DNA of 64,000 nt from Haladaptatus pallidirubidus (GTDB lineage: Archaea; Halobacteriota; Halobacteria; Halobacteriales; Haladaptataceae): NCBI RefSeq assembly GCF_020700235.1, contig NZ_CP085301.1, positions 3,162,001 through 3,226,000 of the forward strand, read 5' to 3'. Shown one piece after another: positions 8,765 through 17,484 of the stretch; positions within the stretch are counted from its first letter, which is position 1, and each line of letters opens with the position of its first letter. Below the pieces are notes generated by a model. It did not search any database, was not told the origin of the DNA, and saw only the letters and a list, made by a program, of their open reading frames with translations. The position numbers were made by a program, and so were the translations under genes.

Positions 8765-9864
8765 CTCGATTCTAGTCGTGAGCGGACGTACTTCGTCACG
8801 TGGTCGTCAATCCGCCGTTTGTAGCCCGCCCGTCGCGCGAGTCGGTCGAGTTCGCGCGCGACGAGGCTGCCGTACTGCACCGCTTTCTTGTCCCTGTTCG
8901 CTACCGAATCGGGGACGAATGTTCGGGCTGACTCCCTGAACGCCCACTTTCGAACACCATCCTCCGAAACCAACATTTCACCGGATAGTCGAAGTGCAGT
9001 TCGAACGACGCGGTCGGAAAGCAGCGGCGCGACGGGCGCAACGCCCGCGGATCGAAGGGACAGTACGTCCCGCGTCAACTGCTGGGGAAGCGTCGAAATC
9101 GTCTCGCGGGCCGCACCGCGAACGGTTTCGGCCTCGACGCGGTGATCCGCGCGCGCGACTTTTTCGTAGCCGCCGAACAACTCGTCCGCACCCTGTCCGA
9201 CCGCGAGCCGATTGTAACCGTCCTCTCGTGCTCGTTCGGCGGTCAGGTACAGCGGAAGCGCGATTTGCACGTCCATCGCGTTCGTTCGGTCGATTGCACG
9301 GGCCACCTCGGGAATCGCACGTTCGATGTCCTCGTGCGTGAGTTCGACCACCTGCACCTGCCGGTTCATCTCCGCTGCCGCGGTTTGTGCAGCATCCACG
9401 TCGTGACTATCGGGAAATCCGGCGACGTACAGCGGACAGTCGAAGGCGCTGGCGACGACGGCCGAATCGACGCCGCCCGAAAACGCAACCGCGAGGTCGT
9501 TAGACGAAATCGATCCGAGACTGACTTCGACGGACTCGCGAACCGCTCTGATTGCCTCGTCTTCGTCCTCGAAAACTGGCGATTCGGGCAGTTCCCACAG
9601 TCGCTCATCGCCGTCTTCGGTGCGGGCAAAACCCGCGGGAACCGGAGTTGGGTCGGCTAAATCGCGGGGGTCGTAACTCCACGTCGTCGGATCGTCGGTC
9701 TCGGTGAAAATCGGATAACGTCCCAAAACGTCTCGAACGAGTCTTCGCGGTTCGTCTCCGTCCTCGCTCGCGTCCAGTTCCCCCGCAAACCCTCGCGTTC
9801 CCGGAAGCGGGTCGTTCGTCTCGATTGCACGCCGAACGAGGGCTTCATCTGCACCCTGCATCAT
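8761..9864 (-). CDS. Asparagine-synthase-like ATP-pyrophosphatase
   Basis: The protein has 367 residues. The ATP-pyrophosphatase P-loop SGGVDS is at 129-134, followed by AVGQGADELFGGYEK, typical of asparagine synthetase C-terminal domains. The N-terminal 95 residues (LPGTRGFAGELD...GRYPIFTE) resemble the end of a class II glutaminase, but there is no Met-Cys start, so Gln cannot be the ammonia source through the usual nucleophile. It may amidate or adenylate another substrate, and calling it AsnB would be unsafe. The start at 9864 overlaps the upstream PHP gene stop by four bases, implying a shared transcript. Confidence 0.8.
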   Translation of the reverse strand: MMQGADEALVRRAIETNDPLPGTRGFAGELDASEDGDEPRRLVRDVLGRYPIFTETDDPTTWSYDPRDLADPTPVPAGFARTEDGDERLWELPESPVFEDEDEAIRAVRESVEVSLGSISSNDLAVAFSGGVDSAVVASAFDCPLYVAGFPDSHDVDAAQTAAAEMNRQVQVVELTHEDIERAIPEVARAIDRTNAMDVQIALPLYLTAERAREDGYNRLAVGQGADELFGGYEKVARADHRVEAETVRGAARETISTLPQQLTRDVLSLRSAGVAPVAPLLSDRVVRTALRLSGEMLVSEDGVRKWAFRESARTFVPDSVANRDKKAVQYGSLVARELDRLARRAGYKRRIDDHVTKYVRSRLESS

Positions 9865-10547
9865 TCGAAATACTGCCCGACGCGGCTGATGACGCGACGT
9901 TTTGCGCCGCCCGCGGCCTGCCGAAAGCTGATTCGCCACGGCGTTCGCTTGCCCTGCACCTCGGTTCGGCCATCGACGATTGCACCCAAAATCGCCCTGC
10001 TGTCGCGGGTGGTCACGTCGATGTTCGTCACGGCCTGGCCGACCATCTCGCTGATGTGGGCGTCGCTGCCCGCCGTCATCGGAACGTCGTGTTCCCGAGC
10101 AAACTCCTTCGCGCGGCGGTTGCCGCGCCCCGTCAAGAGGCGAGAGTTGTACACCTCGATGGCGTCCGCCTGCGCGAGCTGTTTTCGGGTGACGTTCACA
10201 GCGACGCCGCTTCGGGATTTCTGGAACGGATGCGGAACGATTGCGACACCGCCTTGTTCTCGGATTTGGTCGAGCGTTTCGACGAACGGCAACCCCGGCG
10301 GAACCCGTTCTTCGATACCTAACCCGAGGACGTGCCCGGCACGCGAGGTGATTTCCATGCCGGGAATCCCCACCAACCCATACTCGGGGGCGAGGTTCGC
10401 GGCTTCGAGACTGGCGTCGATTTCGTCGTGGTCGGTGACGACGAGGGCGTCGAGTCCGACGGCCTTCGCTTGCTCTAAGAGCAACTCCACCGGGTCACGA
10501 CCGTCGTGAGAGAGCGCGGAATGACAATGCAACTCGACCGAAAGCAC
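9861..10547 (-). CDS. PHP-domain metal-dependent phosphoesterase
   Basis: This 228-residue PHP-fold protein shows the metal ligands in order: HCHSALSHDG (His7, His9), VVTDHDEID, VPHPFQ and AGSDAH. The C-terminal part (GKRTPWRISFRQAAGGAKRRVISR) is a basic tail. PHP proteins hydrolyse phosphoesters; this stand-alone group may act on nucleotides. I prefer a GTG at 10547, giving MLSVELHCHS, over a TTG further upstream. It is translationally coupled to the asparagine-synthase-like gene, a pairing worth noting because neither partner has a known substrate. Confidence 0.8.
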   Translation of the reverse strand: MLSVELHCHSALSHDGRDPVELLLEQAKAVGLDALVVTDHDEIDASLEAANLAPEYGLVGIPGMEITSRAGHVLGLGIEERVPPGLPFVETLDQIREQGGVAIVPHPFQKSRSGVAVNVTRKQLAQADAIEVYNSRLLTGRGNRRAKEFAREHDVPMTAGSDAHISEMVGQAVTNIDVTTRDSRAILGAIVDGRTEVQGKRTPWRISFRQAAGGAKRRVISRVGQYFE

Positions 10548-10650
10548 GGCCGGAGGTTGGGAGGGGGATGGCAAAAGCAACTCGGTCCGCGTTCGTGTAA
10601 CTATCTATCGTTGGTCGGGTTGAAAGCGTCGCTCGGAATCTTCTGCGAAA

Positions 10651-10812
10651 TTACAGTGGTTCGCGCCATTCACTCGTGAACCAACTGTAGGCGTCTCGCG
10701 GACGACCTTTGGCGAGCAGGGCCAGTCCGACGAACGCGACGACGAACGGCGTGAGGGTGTACGTAACTGTCTTCAGGACGATCTGTTCGAGGGGATGGTG
10801 ATGGAGGCTCAT
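10651..10812 (-). CDS. Small membrane protein (53 aa)
   Basis: The sequence starts MSLHHHPLEQIVLKTVTY and has one hydrophobic helix (about residues 17-37: YTLTPFVVAFVGLALLAK), then GRPRDAYSWFTSEWREPL. A His-rich N-terminus and a single transmembrane segment are all that can be read. The ATG at 10812 gives a compact product; the frame is open upstream but that sequence looks non-coding. Function unknown. Confidence 0.5.
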   Translation of the reverse strand: MSLHHHPLEQIVLKTVTYTLTPFVVAFVGLALLAKGRPRDAYSWFTSEWREPL

Positions 10813-11033
10813 GGTTTCAGCGTGGGAGTTGTTGTCTGTGGGGCGTCCGTCAGCTATGTTGGTAGCTGGTGTGCGGTAAATGCTTTCTGGAACTGTCCTT
10901 GATTGTGTTTGTTCTCGGAGCCGGACAAATGTGATGGTCGGCACGCACGTGTTATGCTACAGAAAATAGATATAGTCTCTAACTATATAAAAAATTTATG
11001 ATAGATAAAACGAAACAACTGTAGGAGAAATAA

Positions 11034-11198
11034 TAATAATTACAATCATATGGCCGTAATATTTACTGGCGTTCACATACAACACAATTCTGTCGAAGGA
11101 CACAGACTTTGCGGTCGTCACCTTCGATGTCATCCGTCGGTAACTCATAGACGTGGATAGCGCTCACGACGGCGGCACCAACCTGACTCTCCACGTCT
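11034..11198 (-). repeat. Decayed duplicated element, copy A
   Basis: The copy shares ordered identical islands with 11584-11730 (AATAATTAC, AATATTTACT, TGTCGAAGG, TCACCTTCG, TCATCC, CCACGTCT) with small indels between. On the minus strand it still holds a 43-codon frame (GTG at 11194, stop at 11063) reading ESQVGAAVVSAIHVYELP and ending VVCERQ. The product is not recognised. Confidence 0.6.
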
Positions 11199-11583
11199 TT
11201 TCAAGAAGCTAATTGTTTAGCCGCTTAACCCATGCTGTCGAATGACATAGCTATTTTTGTCGGGGTGCAACCGACGCATTGGACAAACAAAACCCGACAA
11301 ACGCAGGAAACGCGTGCCATATTCGATTTTTCCCTACCCTGCGTTTTTGACCGACGTCTATTCGCAGAATTTCAGTATACAAGTACGTGGCGTGTTACGT
11401 CGATTTAGTCATTCGGTGATCGACGGAGCGGGTTATCTGTCCGGCTGTCCGCAGGCTTATCCAATTTCTGGGGTCGGAAACACGTGGGTTTTCTTCTCCA
11501 TTTTCGACTTGGATTGCGCCGTGTCGGTACAGCAGTGCCTGATCTATTCTGGTTACTGTGGGAACGAACGTGTATAGTAGCGG

Positions 11584-11730
11584 CAATAATTACGAAAAAT
11601 TAGCCACAATATTTACTATGGTGCAAGGACGATAGAATATGTCGAAGGTAAGGTTGTTCACCTTCGTCATCCAGCCGAAGTGCACAGACGTGAAGACTCA
11701 TCGTGACGCCAATCTAACTCACCCACGTCT
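11584..11730 (-). repeat. Decayed duplicated element, copy B
   Basis: This is the second copy of the element at 11034-11198. The equivalent minus-strand frame is interrupted by an in-frame TAG and reads IGVTMSLHVCALRLDDEGEQ, aligning with SAIHVYELPTDDIEGDD of copy A. Divergence plus a stop indicate a non-functional relic. Confidence 0.6.
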
Positions 11731-12324
11731 GTTTTATAGAGTAGATACAGTCCAACTCAGTAGCTGCGTCACTGTCGTTTACGAGGTCGAGAAGGAGTAT
11801 AGATAGAAGAAATTGTAGGGTTGCAAAAACCTAGCAGAACTAAGTTATGGCGGCTTCAAACAGCGATTGAAGAACCAGTTTCAGCTCGGTCTCCGCTTAT
11901 CAAATTAGTTCGAGAGCATGTTAGTCTTCAACTTGCAGTACTTGGCATTTTGTCGGGTATTCTGACAGCCACATTCACTTCCGGAGCGACTGTCGCGCAT
12001 GCATATGATATTTCTCGCCTTCGTAAGTACTAATTCAGTTATAAGAACAGGACTACTATCAAATTGCAGCCACTGGTTGGTTATTCAGATACACGGGTAT
12101 CGAAATCCGATATAGTCCGGATGATTGATGTCAGAAAGGTCTAAAATTACCCGTAAAACTATCATTTATCTACCCGTTGGTTACTCTGACCTCATGACGG
12201 TGGCGAGAGGCAGTCGGTTTCCGACTTTGTTTGGAATGAAGTCGGTATCCTCTCGGAATACTGTCAGATGGGCGACTTATGTCGGTTGCACGAATCCCTA
12301 CACATTCGTGCATATGGAAAGGCA

Positions 12325-12329
12325 TTAAT
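12325..12329 (+). promoter_or_regulatory. TATA-like element of purL
   Basis: TTAAT in GGCATTAATC sits 26 nt upstream of the purL ATG, the spacing expected for a leaderless haloarchaeal transcript. The intervening CTGTCTGTACAGAACAG is partly palindromic. Confidence 0.45.
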
Positions 12330-12354
12330 CTGCCCTGTCTGTACAGAACAGTGA

Positions 12355-14508
12355 ATGAGTCTCTCCGAGTCCGACCGCGAACTGGTCGTCGCTGAACTGG
12401 GCCGCGACCCGACTCCAGCCGAGGAAACGCTGTTCGAGAACCTCTGGAGCGAACACTGCGCTTATCGTTCGTCGCGCCCGCTGTTGTCGGCGTTCGATTC
12501 CGAAAGCGAAGCTGTCGTCATCGGCCCCGGTGACGACGCGGCGGTCGTCGCGCTTCCGTCGGTCAACTCCGACTCCACTCGCGACGATGGCCGCGTGGAT
12601 GAGGACACGTACATCACGATGGGTATCGAGAGCCACAACCACCCGTCCTACGTCGACCCCTACGACGGCGCGGCGACGGGCGTCGGCGGCATCGTCCGCG
12701 ATACGCTGTCGATGGGTGCCTACCCCATCGCGCTCGCGGACAGCCTCTACTTCGGTGGATTCGATCGCGAACATTCCCGGTACCTTCTGGAAGGTGTCGT
12801 GGAGGGTATCGCGGACTACGGCAACTCCATCGGCGTTCCGACCGTCACCGGAAGCACGCAGTTCCACCCCGATTACGAGGGCAATCCGTTGGTCAACGTG
12901 GCCTGCGTCGGCCTGCTTTCTGCCGACCGACTCGTCACGGCGAACGCGCAGAAACCGGGGAACAAACTCGTTCTCGTCGGCAACGCGACGGGGCGCGACG
13001 GACTCGGCGGCGCGAGCTTCGCCAGCGAAGATCTCTCGGAGGACGCCGAAACCGAAGACCGTCCGGCCGTGCAGGTCGGCGATCCCTACACCGAGAAACT
13101 GCTCATCGAGGCCAACGAGGAACTCGTGGACGGCGACCTCGTGGAGTCGGCCCGCGACCTCGGCGCGGCTGGACTCGGCGGCGCGTCCAGCGAACTTGTG
13201 GCCAAAGGCGGTCTCGGCGCGGACATCGAACTCGATCGCGTCCACCAGCGCGAACCGAACATGAACGCGCTCGAAATCCTCCTCGCGGAGTCCCAAGAGC
13301 GCATGTGTTACGAAGTTCGACCCGAAAACGTCGATGCAGTTGCGGATATCGCCGAAAAGTACGACCTCGGTTGTTCGGTCATCGGCGACGTGACCAACGG
13401 CAACTACGTTTGCACGTTCGAGGGCGAGACGGTCGTGGACGTGTCCGCCGAGTTCATCGGCGACGGCGCGCCGATGAACGACCTCCCCGCTGAAGAACCG
13501 ACGCAACCCGACCGCGACCTGCCCGATTTCGACCTCGTCGAGGCGTTCGAGGCGGTCGTCGGGTCGCCGAACTGCGCGAGCAAACGCTGGGTGTACCGCC
13601 AGTACGACCACGAGGTACAAACCCGAACCGCGACCGCCCCGGGCGACGATTCGGCGGTGATGGCGATTCGGCGGGCCGGACTCGGCCTCGCCTTCTCGTC
13701 CGGCGCGAACCCCCACTGGACGACCACCGCGCCCTACGACGGCGCTCGCGCGGTCGCTCTGGAAAACGCGACGAACCTGGCCGCGAAGGGTGCGACGCCG
13801 CTCGCGGCGGTGGACTGCCTTAATGGCGGCAATCCCGAAAACCCCGACGTGTACGGCGGCTTTACGGCAATCGTAGACGGTCTCGCGGATATGTGCAGCG
13901 AACTCGACGTTCCGGTCGTCGGCGGGAATGTCTCGCTTTACAACGACTCCGCGAGCGGCCCGATTCCGCCGACGCCGACGCTGGCGATGACGGGAACGAC
14001 TGCCGACTATGACGCCCCTCCGGCTGAGATTTCGGGTGAAGGAACGCTACTGCTGGTCGGCGAACCGAAGGGCGCACTCGGCGGGTCGGAATATTTGGCG
14101 CAGGTCGGCGGAACCGACCGATTCCCCGAACTACCGGAGAACGCGTCCGAAATCGTTTCTGCACTCTCCGAGGTCGCCACGCAGGACGGAACGCTCGCGG
14201 TACACGACGTGAGCGACGGCGGCCTCGCGGTGACGCTGGCCGAGATGGTTTCCGAAAGCGCGGGCGCGTCGGTTTCGCTTTCCGACTCCGCGGAATCGCT
14301 GTTCAGCGAACTGCCGGGTCGCGCAGTGGTCGAGACGACGAGTCCGGAAGCCGTAACCCGCGCGTTCTCCGGTGTCACCCCCGTCACCGAACTCGGGACC
14401 GCGGACGATTCGGGGGCGCTGAAAATCGAGACGGACGACGAAACGCTTCGCCGGTCGGCGGCGGAGATTGGGGAACTGCGAAACGTGCTCGTCCGAGAAC
14501 TGGACTGA
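12355..14508 (+). CDS. purL: Phosphoribosylformylglycinamidine synthase subunit PurL
   Basis: The protein has 717 residues, the normal size for the small-type PurL that works with PurQ and PurS. It converts FGAR to FGAM with ATP and ammonia in purine synthesis. It begins with [21 protein letters not shown] and [14 protein letters not shown], contains the phosphate and Mg-binding [20 protein letters not shown] near residue 85, and ends with the AIRS-like C-terminal half ([16 protein letters not shown]). It is a single gene here; purQ and purS are not in the window, while purK-purE lie 31 kb away. Confidence 0.96.
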   Translation: MSLSESDRELVVAELGRDPTPAEETLFENLWSEHCAYRSSRPLLSAFDSESEAVVIGPGDDAAVVALPSVNSDSTRDDGRVDEDTYITMGIESHNHPSYVDPYDGAATGVGGIVRDTLSMGAYPIALADSLYFGGFDREHSRYLLEGVVEGIADYGNSIGVPTVTGSTQFHPDYEGNPLVNVACVGLLSADRLVTANAQKPGNKLVLVGNATGRDGLGGASFASEDLSEDAETEDRPAVQVGDPYTEKLLIEANEELVDGDLVESARDLGAAGLGGASSELVAKGGLGADIELDRVHQREPNMNALEILLAESQERMCYEVRPENVDAVADIAEKYDLGCSVIGDVTNGNYVCTFEGETVVDVSAEFIGDGAPMNDLPAEEPTQPDRDLPDFDLVEAFEAVVGSPNCASKRWVYRQYDHEVQTRTATAPGDDSAVMAIRRAGLGLAFSSGANPHWTTTAPYDGARAVALENATNLAAKGATPLAAVDCLNGGNPENPDVYGGFTAIVDGLADMCSELDVPVVGGNVSLYNDSASGPIPPTPTLAMTGTTADYDAPPAEISGEGTLLLVGEPKGALGGSEYLAQVGGTDRFPELPENASEIVSALSEVATQDGTLAVHDVSDGGLAVTLAEMVSESAGASVSLSDSAESLFSELPGRAVVETTSPEAVTRAFSGVTPVTELGTADDSGALKIETDDETLRRSAAEIGELRNVLVRELD

Positions 14509-14551
14509 GCGGTCGCTCCTATCCCTTTTGAAGGACAAAAAACGCGCGTTT

Positions 14552-14704
14552 CTACGGGCTGAACAGCAGGAGTGGAATTCCGAAAACGACTGCGAGTCCG
14601 ACGACGGTGACGAGCAGGCCGGTCGTCACTTGGCTCATCGTGAACTTCTGCATCGGGGACGTTACTCGTTCTACCTCTCCGGGTTCGTATTCGTGACCGC
14701 TCAT
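14552..14704 (-). CDS. Small membrane protein (50 aa)
   Basis: This 50-residue frame begins [21 protein letters not shown] and has one transmembrane helix, [22 protein letters not shown], ending SP. A short acidic cytosolic segment followed by a single helix is a common haloarchaeal microprotein layout. It lies convergently 43 bp after purL. Function unknown. Confidence 0.6.
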   Translation of the reverse strand: MSGHEYEPGEVERVTSPMQKFTMSQVTTGLLVTVVGLAVVFGIPLLLFSP

Positions 14705-14897
14705 GTTTTTGCGTCCGTCTGCCCGGTACTTCGGTGTATCGGTGTTCGGGGACGGATGTGGGAGTCGGGAACTGCAACCAATGTATTCGAAGGTAGGTTA
14801 CTCACCGAGACCGGTGACCGATTCGTTCGAAGCGAGTCCAATTCTTGCCCGTAATCCGGTTCCTTTTGACGCCCGACACCCTACTCCCGCCCATCGA

Positions 14898-15713
14898 ATG
14901 ACCCTCACGAAGCGAATCATCCCGTGTATCGACGTGGATTTGGACGACGACGGGAACCCCGCGGTGTACACCGGCGTCAACTTCGAGAACTTGCAGTATA
15001 CCGGCGACCCGGTAGAGATGGCCCGGCAGTACAACGAGGCGGGCGCGGACGAGTTCGTCTTCCTCGACATCACTGCCAGCGCGGACGGTCGAGAGACGAT
15101 GCTCGACGTGGTTTCCGCCGTGGCCGACGAGGTATTTATTCCCCTCACCGTCGGCGGCGGCATCCGAACGCGCGAGGACATCAAGGAAACCCTTCGCGCG
15201 GGCGCTGACAAAGTCTCTATCAACACCGCCGCGCTGGAGCGCCCGGAACTCGTGACGGAAGGCGCGACGGCGTTCGGCAGCCAGTGCATCGTCATCAGCG
15301 TGGACGCGCGCAGGCGATTCGACGAGGAAGGCGAGCATTACGAGCAGGTCGATGGCGAATCCTGCTGGTTCGAGTGCACGGTCAAAGGCGGCCGGGAAGG
15401 AACCGGCATCGACGTTGTCGAGTGGGCGAAGGAAGCCCAATCCCGCGGCGCGGGCGAACTGTTCGTCAACTCCATCGACGCCGACGGGACGAAAGACGGC
15501 TACGACGTGCCGCTGACGAGGGCGGTTTGCGATTCGGTTTCGACGCCGGTTATCGCCTCGTCGGGTTGTGGCGGCCCGGAAGACGCCTACGAGGTGTTCA
15601 CGGATGCGAACGCGGACGCGGCGCTTGCCGCCTCCATCTTCCACTTCGGCGAATATTCGATTCGAGAAGTCAAGGAGTACCTCGCGGAGCGTGACGTCCC
15701 GGTTCGGTTGTAA
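14898..15713 (+). CDS. hisF: Imidazole glycerol phosphate synthase subunit HisF
   Basis: This 271-residue (beta/alpha)8 cyclase makes IGP and AICAR from PRFAR using ammonia from HisH. Visible motifs are [14 protein letters not shown] (Asp12, the first catalytic Asp), [13 protein letters not shown] and [10 protein letters not shown] with the second catalytic Asp, plus the phosphate-binding [11 protein letters not shown]. The frame runs further upstream, but the ATG at 14898 gives the family N-terminus. It stands alone without other his genes. Confidence 0.96.
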   Translation: MTLTKRIIPCIDVDLDDDGNPAVYTGVNFENLQYTGDPVEMARQYNEAGADEFVFLDITASADGRETMLDVVSAVADEVFIPLTVGGGIRTREDIKETLRAGADKVSINTAALERPELVTEGATAFGSQCIVISVDARRRFDEEGEHYEQVDGESCWFECTVKGGREGTGIDVVEWAKEAQSRGAGELFVNSIDADGTKDGYDVPLTRAVCDSVSTPVIASSGCGGPEDAYEVFTDANADAALAASIFHFGEYSIREVKEYLAERDVPVRL

Positions 15714-15792
15714 ATTGGTGCCAGCGATGTCTATTCGATTGTAATTCGAATCCGAATTTGACGGCCGCTCGACTGTCGAATCGAAAGCGAAG

Positions 15793-15797
15793 AAAAA
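15793..15797 (-). terminator. Candidate T-run terminator after rpo11
   Basis: Five T residues on the minus strand lie 16 nt past the rpo11 stop. Short T-tracts without a required hairpin can terminate archaeal transcription. Evidence is the position only. Confidence 0.35.
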
Positions 15798-15812
15798 CGG
15801 ATGCGCTACCGA

Positions 15813-16097
15813 TTACGCCGCGGCGGTGAACGCGTCGCGGAAGGCGTTCGCCTTGTCTTTGATGTTCTGTGCGCCGGATTCCAGCGCGTCCAGTGGGTCG
15901 GTGCCATCTTCAGTTTTCAGTGAGAGAATCGGGTCGGTCTGGCCACCGGACTGTTCGGGATTCAGGTCGTAGGTAGCCGCCGCGACGCCCTCGGTTTCGA
16001 GGAGCGCACCTTTGAGCACGTTCATGAACGTGTGGTCTTCGCCCCCGATTTCTAGCTGGAGTTCGGTGTCGCTCTTCTCGATAACCCGCAGTTCCAT
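15813..16097 (-). CDS. rpo11: DNA-directed RNA polymerase subunit L (Rpo11)
   Basis: The protein has 94 residues. [34 protein letters not shown] is the characteristic start of archaeal Rpo11/RpoL, the partner of Rpo3 in the assembly platform of RNA polymerase. The second half ([12 protein letters not shown]...[18 protein letters not shown]) completes the alpha-like dimerisation domain. The ATG at 16097 is the family start; the frame continues upstream only by chance. A TATA-like stretch lies about 60 nt upstream. Confidence 0.95.
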   Translation of the reverse strand: MELRVIEKSDTELQLEIGGEDHTFMNVLKGALLETEGVAAATYDLNPEQSGGQTDPILSLKTEDGTDPLDALESGAQNIKDKANAFRDAFTAAA

Positions 16098-16153
16098 GCG
16101 TGTTGGTTCTTCGTTGTCGCGTTTCAATCTTGCGAAGCACGGGTTACAGTTGG

Positions 16154-16163
16154 GATATTATTT
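16154..16163 (-). promoter_or_regulatory. TATA-like element of rpo11
   Basis: On the minus strand AAATAATATC lies about 57-66 nt before the rpo11 start codon, within an otherwise GC-rich spacer. It would place initiation near 16130 with a leader of about 30 nt. Confidence 0.35.
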
Positions 16164-16254
16164 ACCATGCTCTGGAGTCCGTCAGCCTTCAGACGGAACC
16201 ACTGCGTTCGCTCTCTTGACTACAAATCACGACAACAAATAACCGCCACCGCAT

Positions 16255-16290
16255 GCGGGCGAGTGCGCCGACCGCTGGGCGTACTCGCCC
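16255..16290. repeat. Intergenic palindrome 1 (hairpin)
   Basis: GGGCGAGT (16257-16264) pairs with ACTCGCCC (16283-16290). The stem continues through a G-T wobble and CGCC/GGCG, enclosing the loop GACCGCTG. The left arm GCGGGCGAGTGC (16255-16266) is identical to the left arm of the palindrome at 58281. It lies in the 389-bp gap between rpo11 and coxC. Confidence 0.8.
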
Positions 16291-16319
16291 TTTTCGTCCC
16301 CTGACCTCCCCGGGCGCTC

Positions 16320-16352
16320 GGACACCTGCGCCGACCGCTGGCGCAGGTGTCC
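16320..16352. repeat. Intergenic palindrome 2 (perfect 13-bp hairpin)
   Basis: GGACACCTGCGCC (16320-16332) and GGCGCAGGTGTCC (16340-16352) form a perfect stem around the 7-nt loop GACCGCT. The same CGCCGACCGCTGG core with its loop occurs in palindrome 1 about 60 nt upstream, while the outer stems differ. Confidence 0.8.
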
Positions 16353-16466
16353 TCGCCGCGCGTCCAGAAGGCTTGACCATTTGCTGTTTTCAAGGCTACT
16401 CTGTCGCGCGCGAACTGCTGTTCGAGGATTCGAGAACGCAGAAACTCGTCGTTCACCAATCGAGGC

Positions 16467-16479
16467 AAAAACGGGAAAA
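16467..16479 (-). terminator. Candidate terminator of coxC
   Basis: Two T-tracts (four and five T on the minus strand) lie 8-20 nt beyond the coxC stop codon. They are consistent with archaeal T-rich termination; there is no further support. Confidence 0.4.
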
Positions 16480-16486
16480 TCGCGGT

Positions 16487-17350
16487 TTAGAACTGGACTT
16501 CCGCGCCGACGTACAGCACGACGACGAGGAAAATCCAGACGACGTCCACGAAGTGCCAGTACATCGAAACCGTGCTCACCGACAGGTGGCGCTCCGCGGA
16601 GTACTGTCCGTAGAGCGCGCGCACGAACACGATGCCGATGAGAACCGCACCCATCGTCACGTGAATGCCGTGCAGGCCGGTCAGGCCGTAGAACGCGCTG
16701 TTGAACACGCCGCCCGTGAAGGTGAAGTGTTCGTGGACGATGAACTCGTAGTACTCGTACACCTGTCCGCCGATGAAGATGGCTCCGAGCAGGAGCGTCG
16801 CGGCGAGTCCAGCGAGGAAGCGACTCCGGTTGTTCCTTCGTAGTTCGACGTGCGCCCAGTGGAGCGTGATACTACTCAAGACCAGCAGCGCCGTGTTGAT
16901 TACCACCAGCGACCCGAGGAGAGGCGGTAGCTCAGCACCGGATGGAGGCCACGCCCCCGCGCGAATGAAGAAGAAATACACGAAGCCCGCGCTGAACGTC
17001 GCGATTTCCGAGCCGAGGAACGCAATCATCCCCCAGCGAAGTGCGTTAACGCCCGCTTCCCGCGAATCCCTGCTCCAGAAGTGTTTGACGAACGCGTGAT
17101 ACACCCAGCCGTACAGGCCAGCGAGGAAAACAGCGGTGCTGGCGATGAACACCGCCGGACCGATGGTCGGCCCGACGAGGTTGGTTCCGCCGTGTCCGAG
17201 GACGAACAGCGCGGCACCGATGTAGAACCCTGCTCCACCGACGGCGGTGATGAAGGGCCACCACGACGCCTCGCCAAAGCCTTTCGGCCAGTCCTCGACG
17301 GCCGGGAGGTGATGGCCGTGCTCCTCTGTCGAATCGTCCGTTACCGTCAT
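16487..17350 (-). CDS. coxC: Cytochrome c oxidase subunit III-type protein
   Basis: This 287-residue membrane protein has about seven hydrophobic helices. SEIATFSAGFVYFFFIRAGAWPP and the C-terminal GLTGLHGIHVTMGAVL with MYWHFVDVVWIFLVVVLY are hallmark segments of haem-copper oxidase subunit III. The N-terminus is a short soluble acidic, His-containing segment. It follows coxB on the minus strand after 134 bp and is probably in the same cluster. Subunit III has no metal centre and supports proton uptake and stability of subunit I, whose gene is not in this window. Confidence 0.93.
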   Translation of the reverse strand: MTVTDDSTEEHGHHLPAVEDWPKGFGEASWWPFITAVGGAGFYIGAALFVLGHGGTNLVGPTIGPAVFIASTAVFLAGLYGWVYHAFVKHFWSRDSREAGVNALRWGMIAFLGSEIATFSAGFVYFFFIRAGAWPPSGAELPPLLGSLVVINTALLVLSSITLHWAHVELRRNNRSRFLAGLAATLLLGAIFIGGQVYEYYEFIVHEHFTFTGGVFNSAFYGLTGLHGIHVTMGAVLIGIVFVRALYGQYSAERHLSVSTVSMYWHFVDVVWIFLVVVLYVGAEVQF

Positions 17351-17473
17351 ACTGAGAGGGTTACGGGCCGACTACTAAAAATGCACCCAAAACCCTTCGG
17401 CGGACCCGGAACGTTTCGGATGCCAAATAGCAACGCAATCGCTGGAAACGAGGGATCGAAAGGACGAACGGAT

Positions 17474-17479
17474 AAAAAA
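17474..17479 (-). terminator. Candidate T-run terminator of coxB
   Basis: Six T residues on the minus strand start six bases after the coxB stop codon. This would separate coxB from coxC, or attenuate read-through into coxC. Confidence 0.4.
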
Positions 17480-17484
17480 GCGAG

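Larger units (their letters stand above)
10813..12324. other. Gene desert with decayed sequence
   Basis: About 1.5 kb, visibly AT-richer than its surroundings, without a convincing intact gene. It contains two diverged copies of a repeat (listed separately). A minus-strand open frame at 11395-11586 gives a 63-residue product (TVTRIDQALLYRHGAIQVENGE...). A plus-strand frame at 11821-12033 starts at TTG and has one hydrophobic helix (LAVLGILSGILTA). Neither matches a family I recognise. The stretch looks like the remains of an old insertion. Confidence 0.5.

Noticed and set aside
11257..11577. 106-codon plus-strand frame in the gene desert
   Set aside because: No recognisable domain, unusual composition, and it overlaps the decayed-repeat region and an antisense frame that looks equally likely.
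12325..13716. 463-codon open frame antisense to purL
   Set aside because: It is an Arg/Val/Ala-rich antisense shadow; purL on the other strand is unambiguous.
16255..16352. Possible CRISPR repeats
   Set aside because: Only two unequal palindromes with different stems, no regular spacers and no cas genes nearby.
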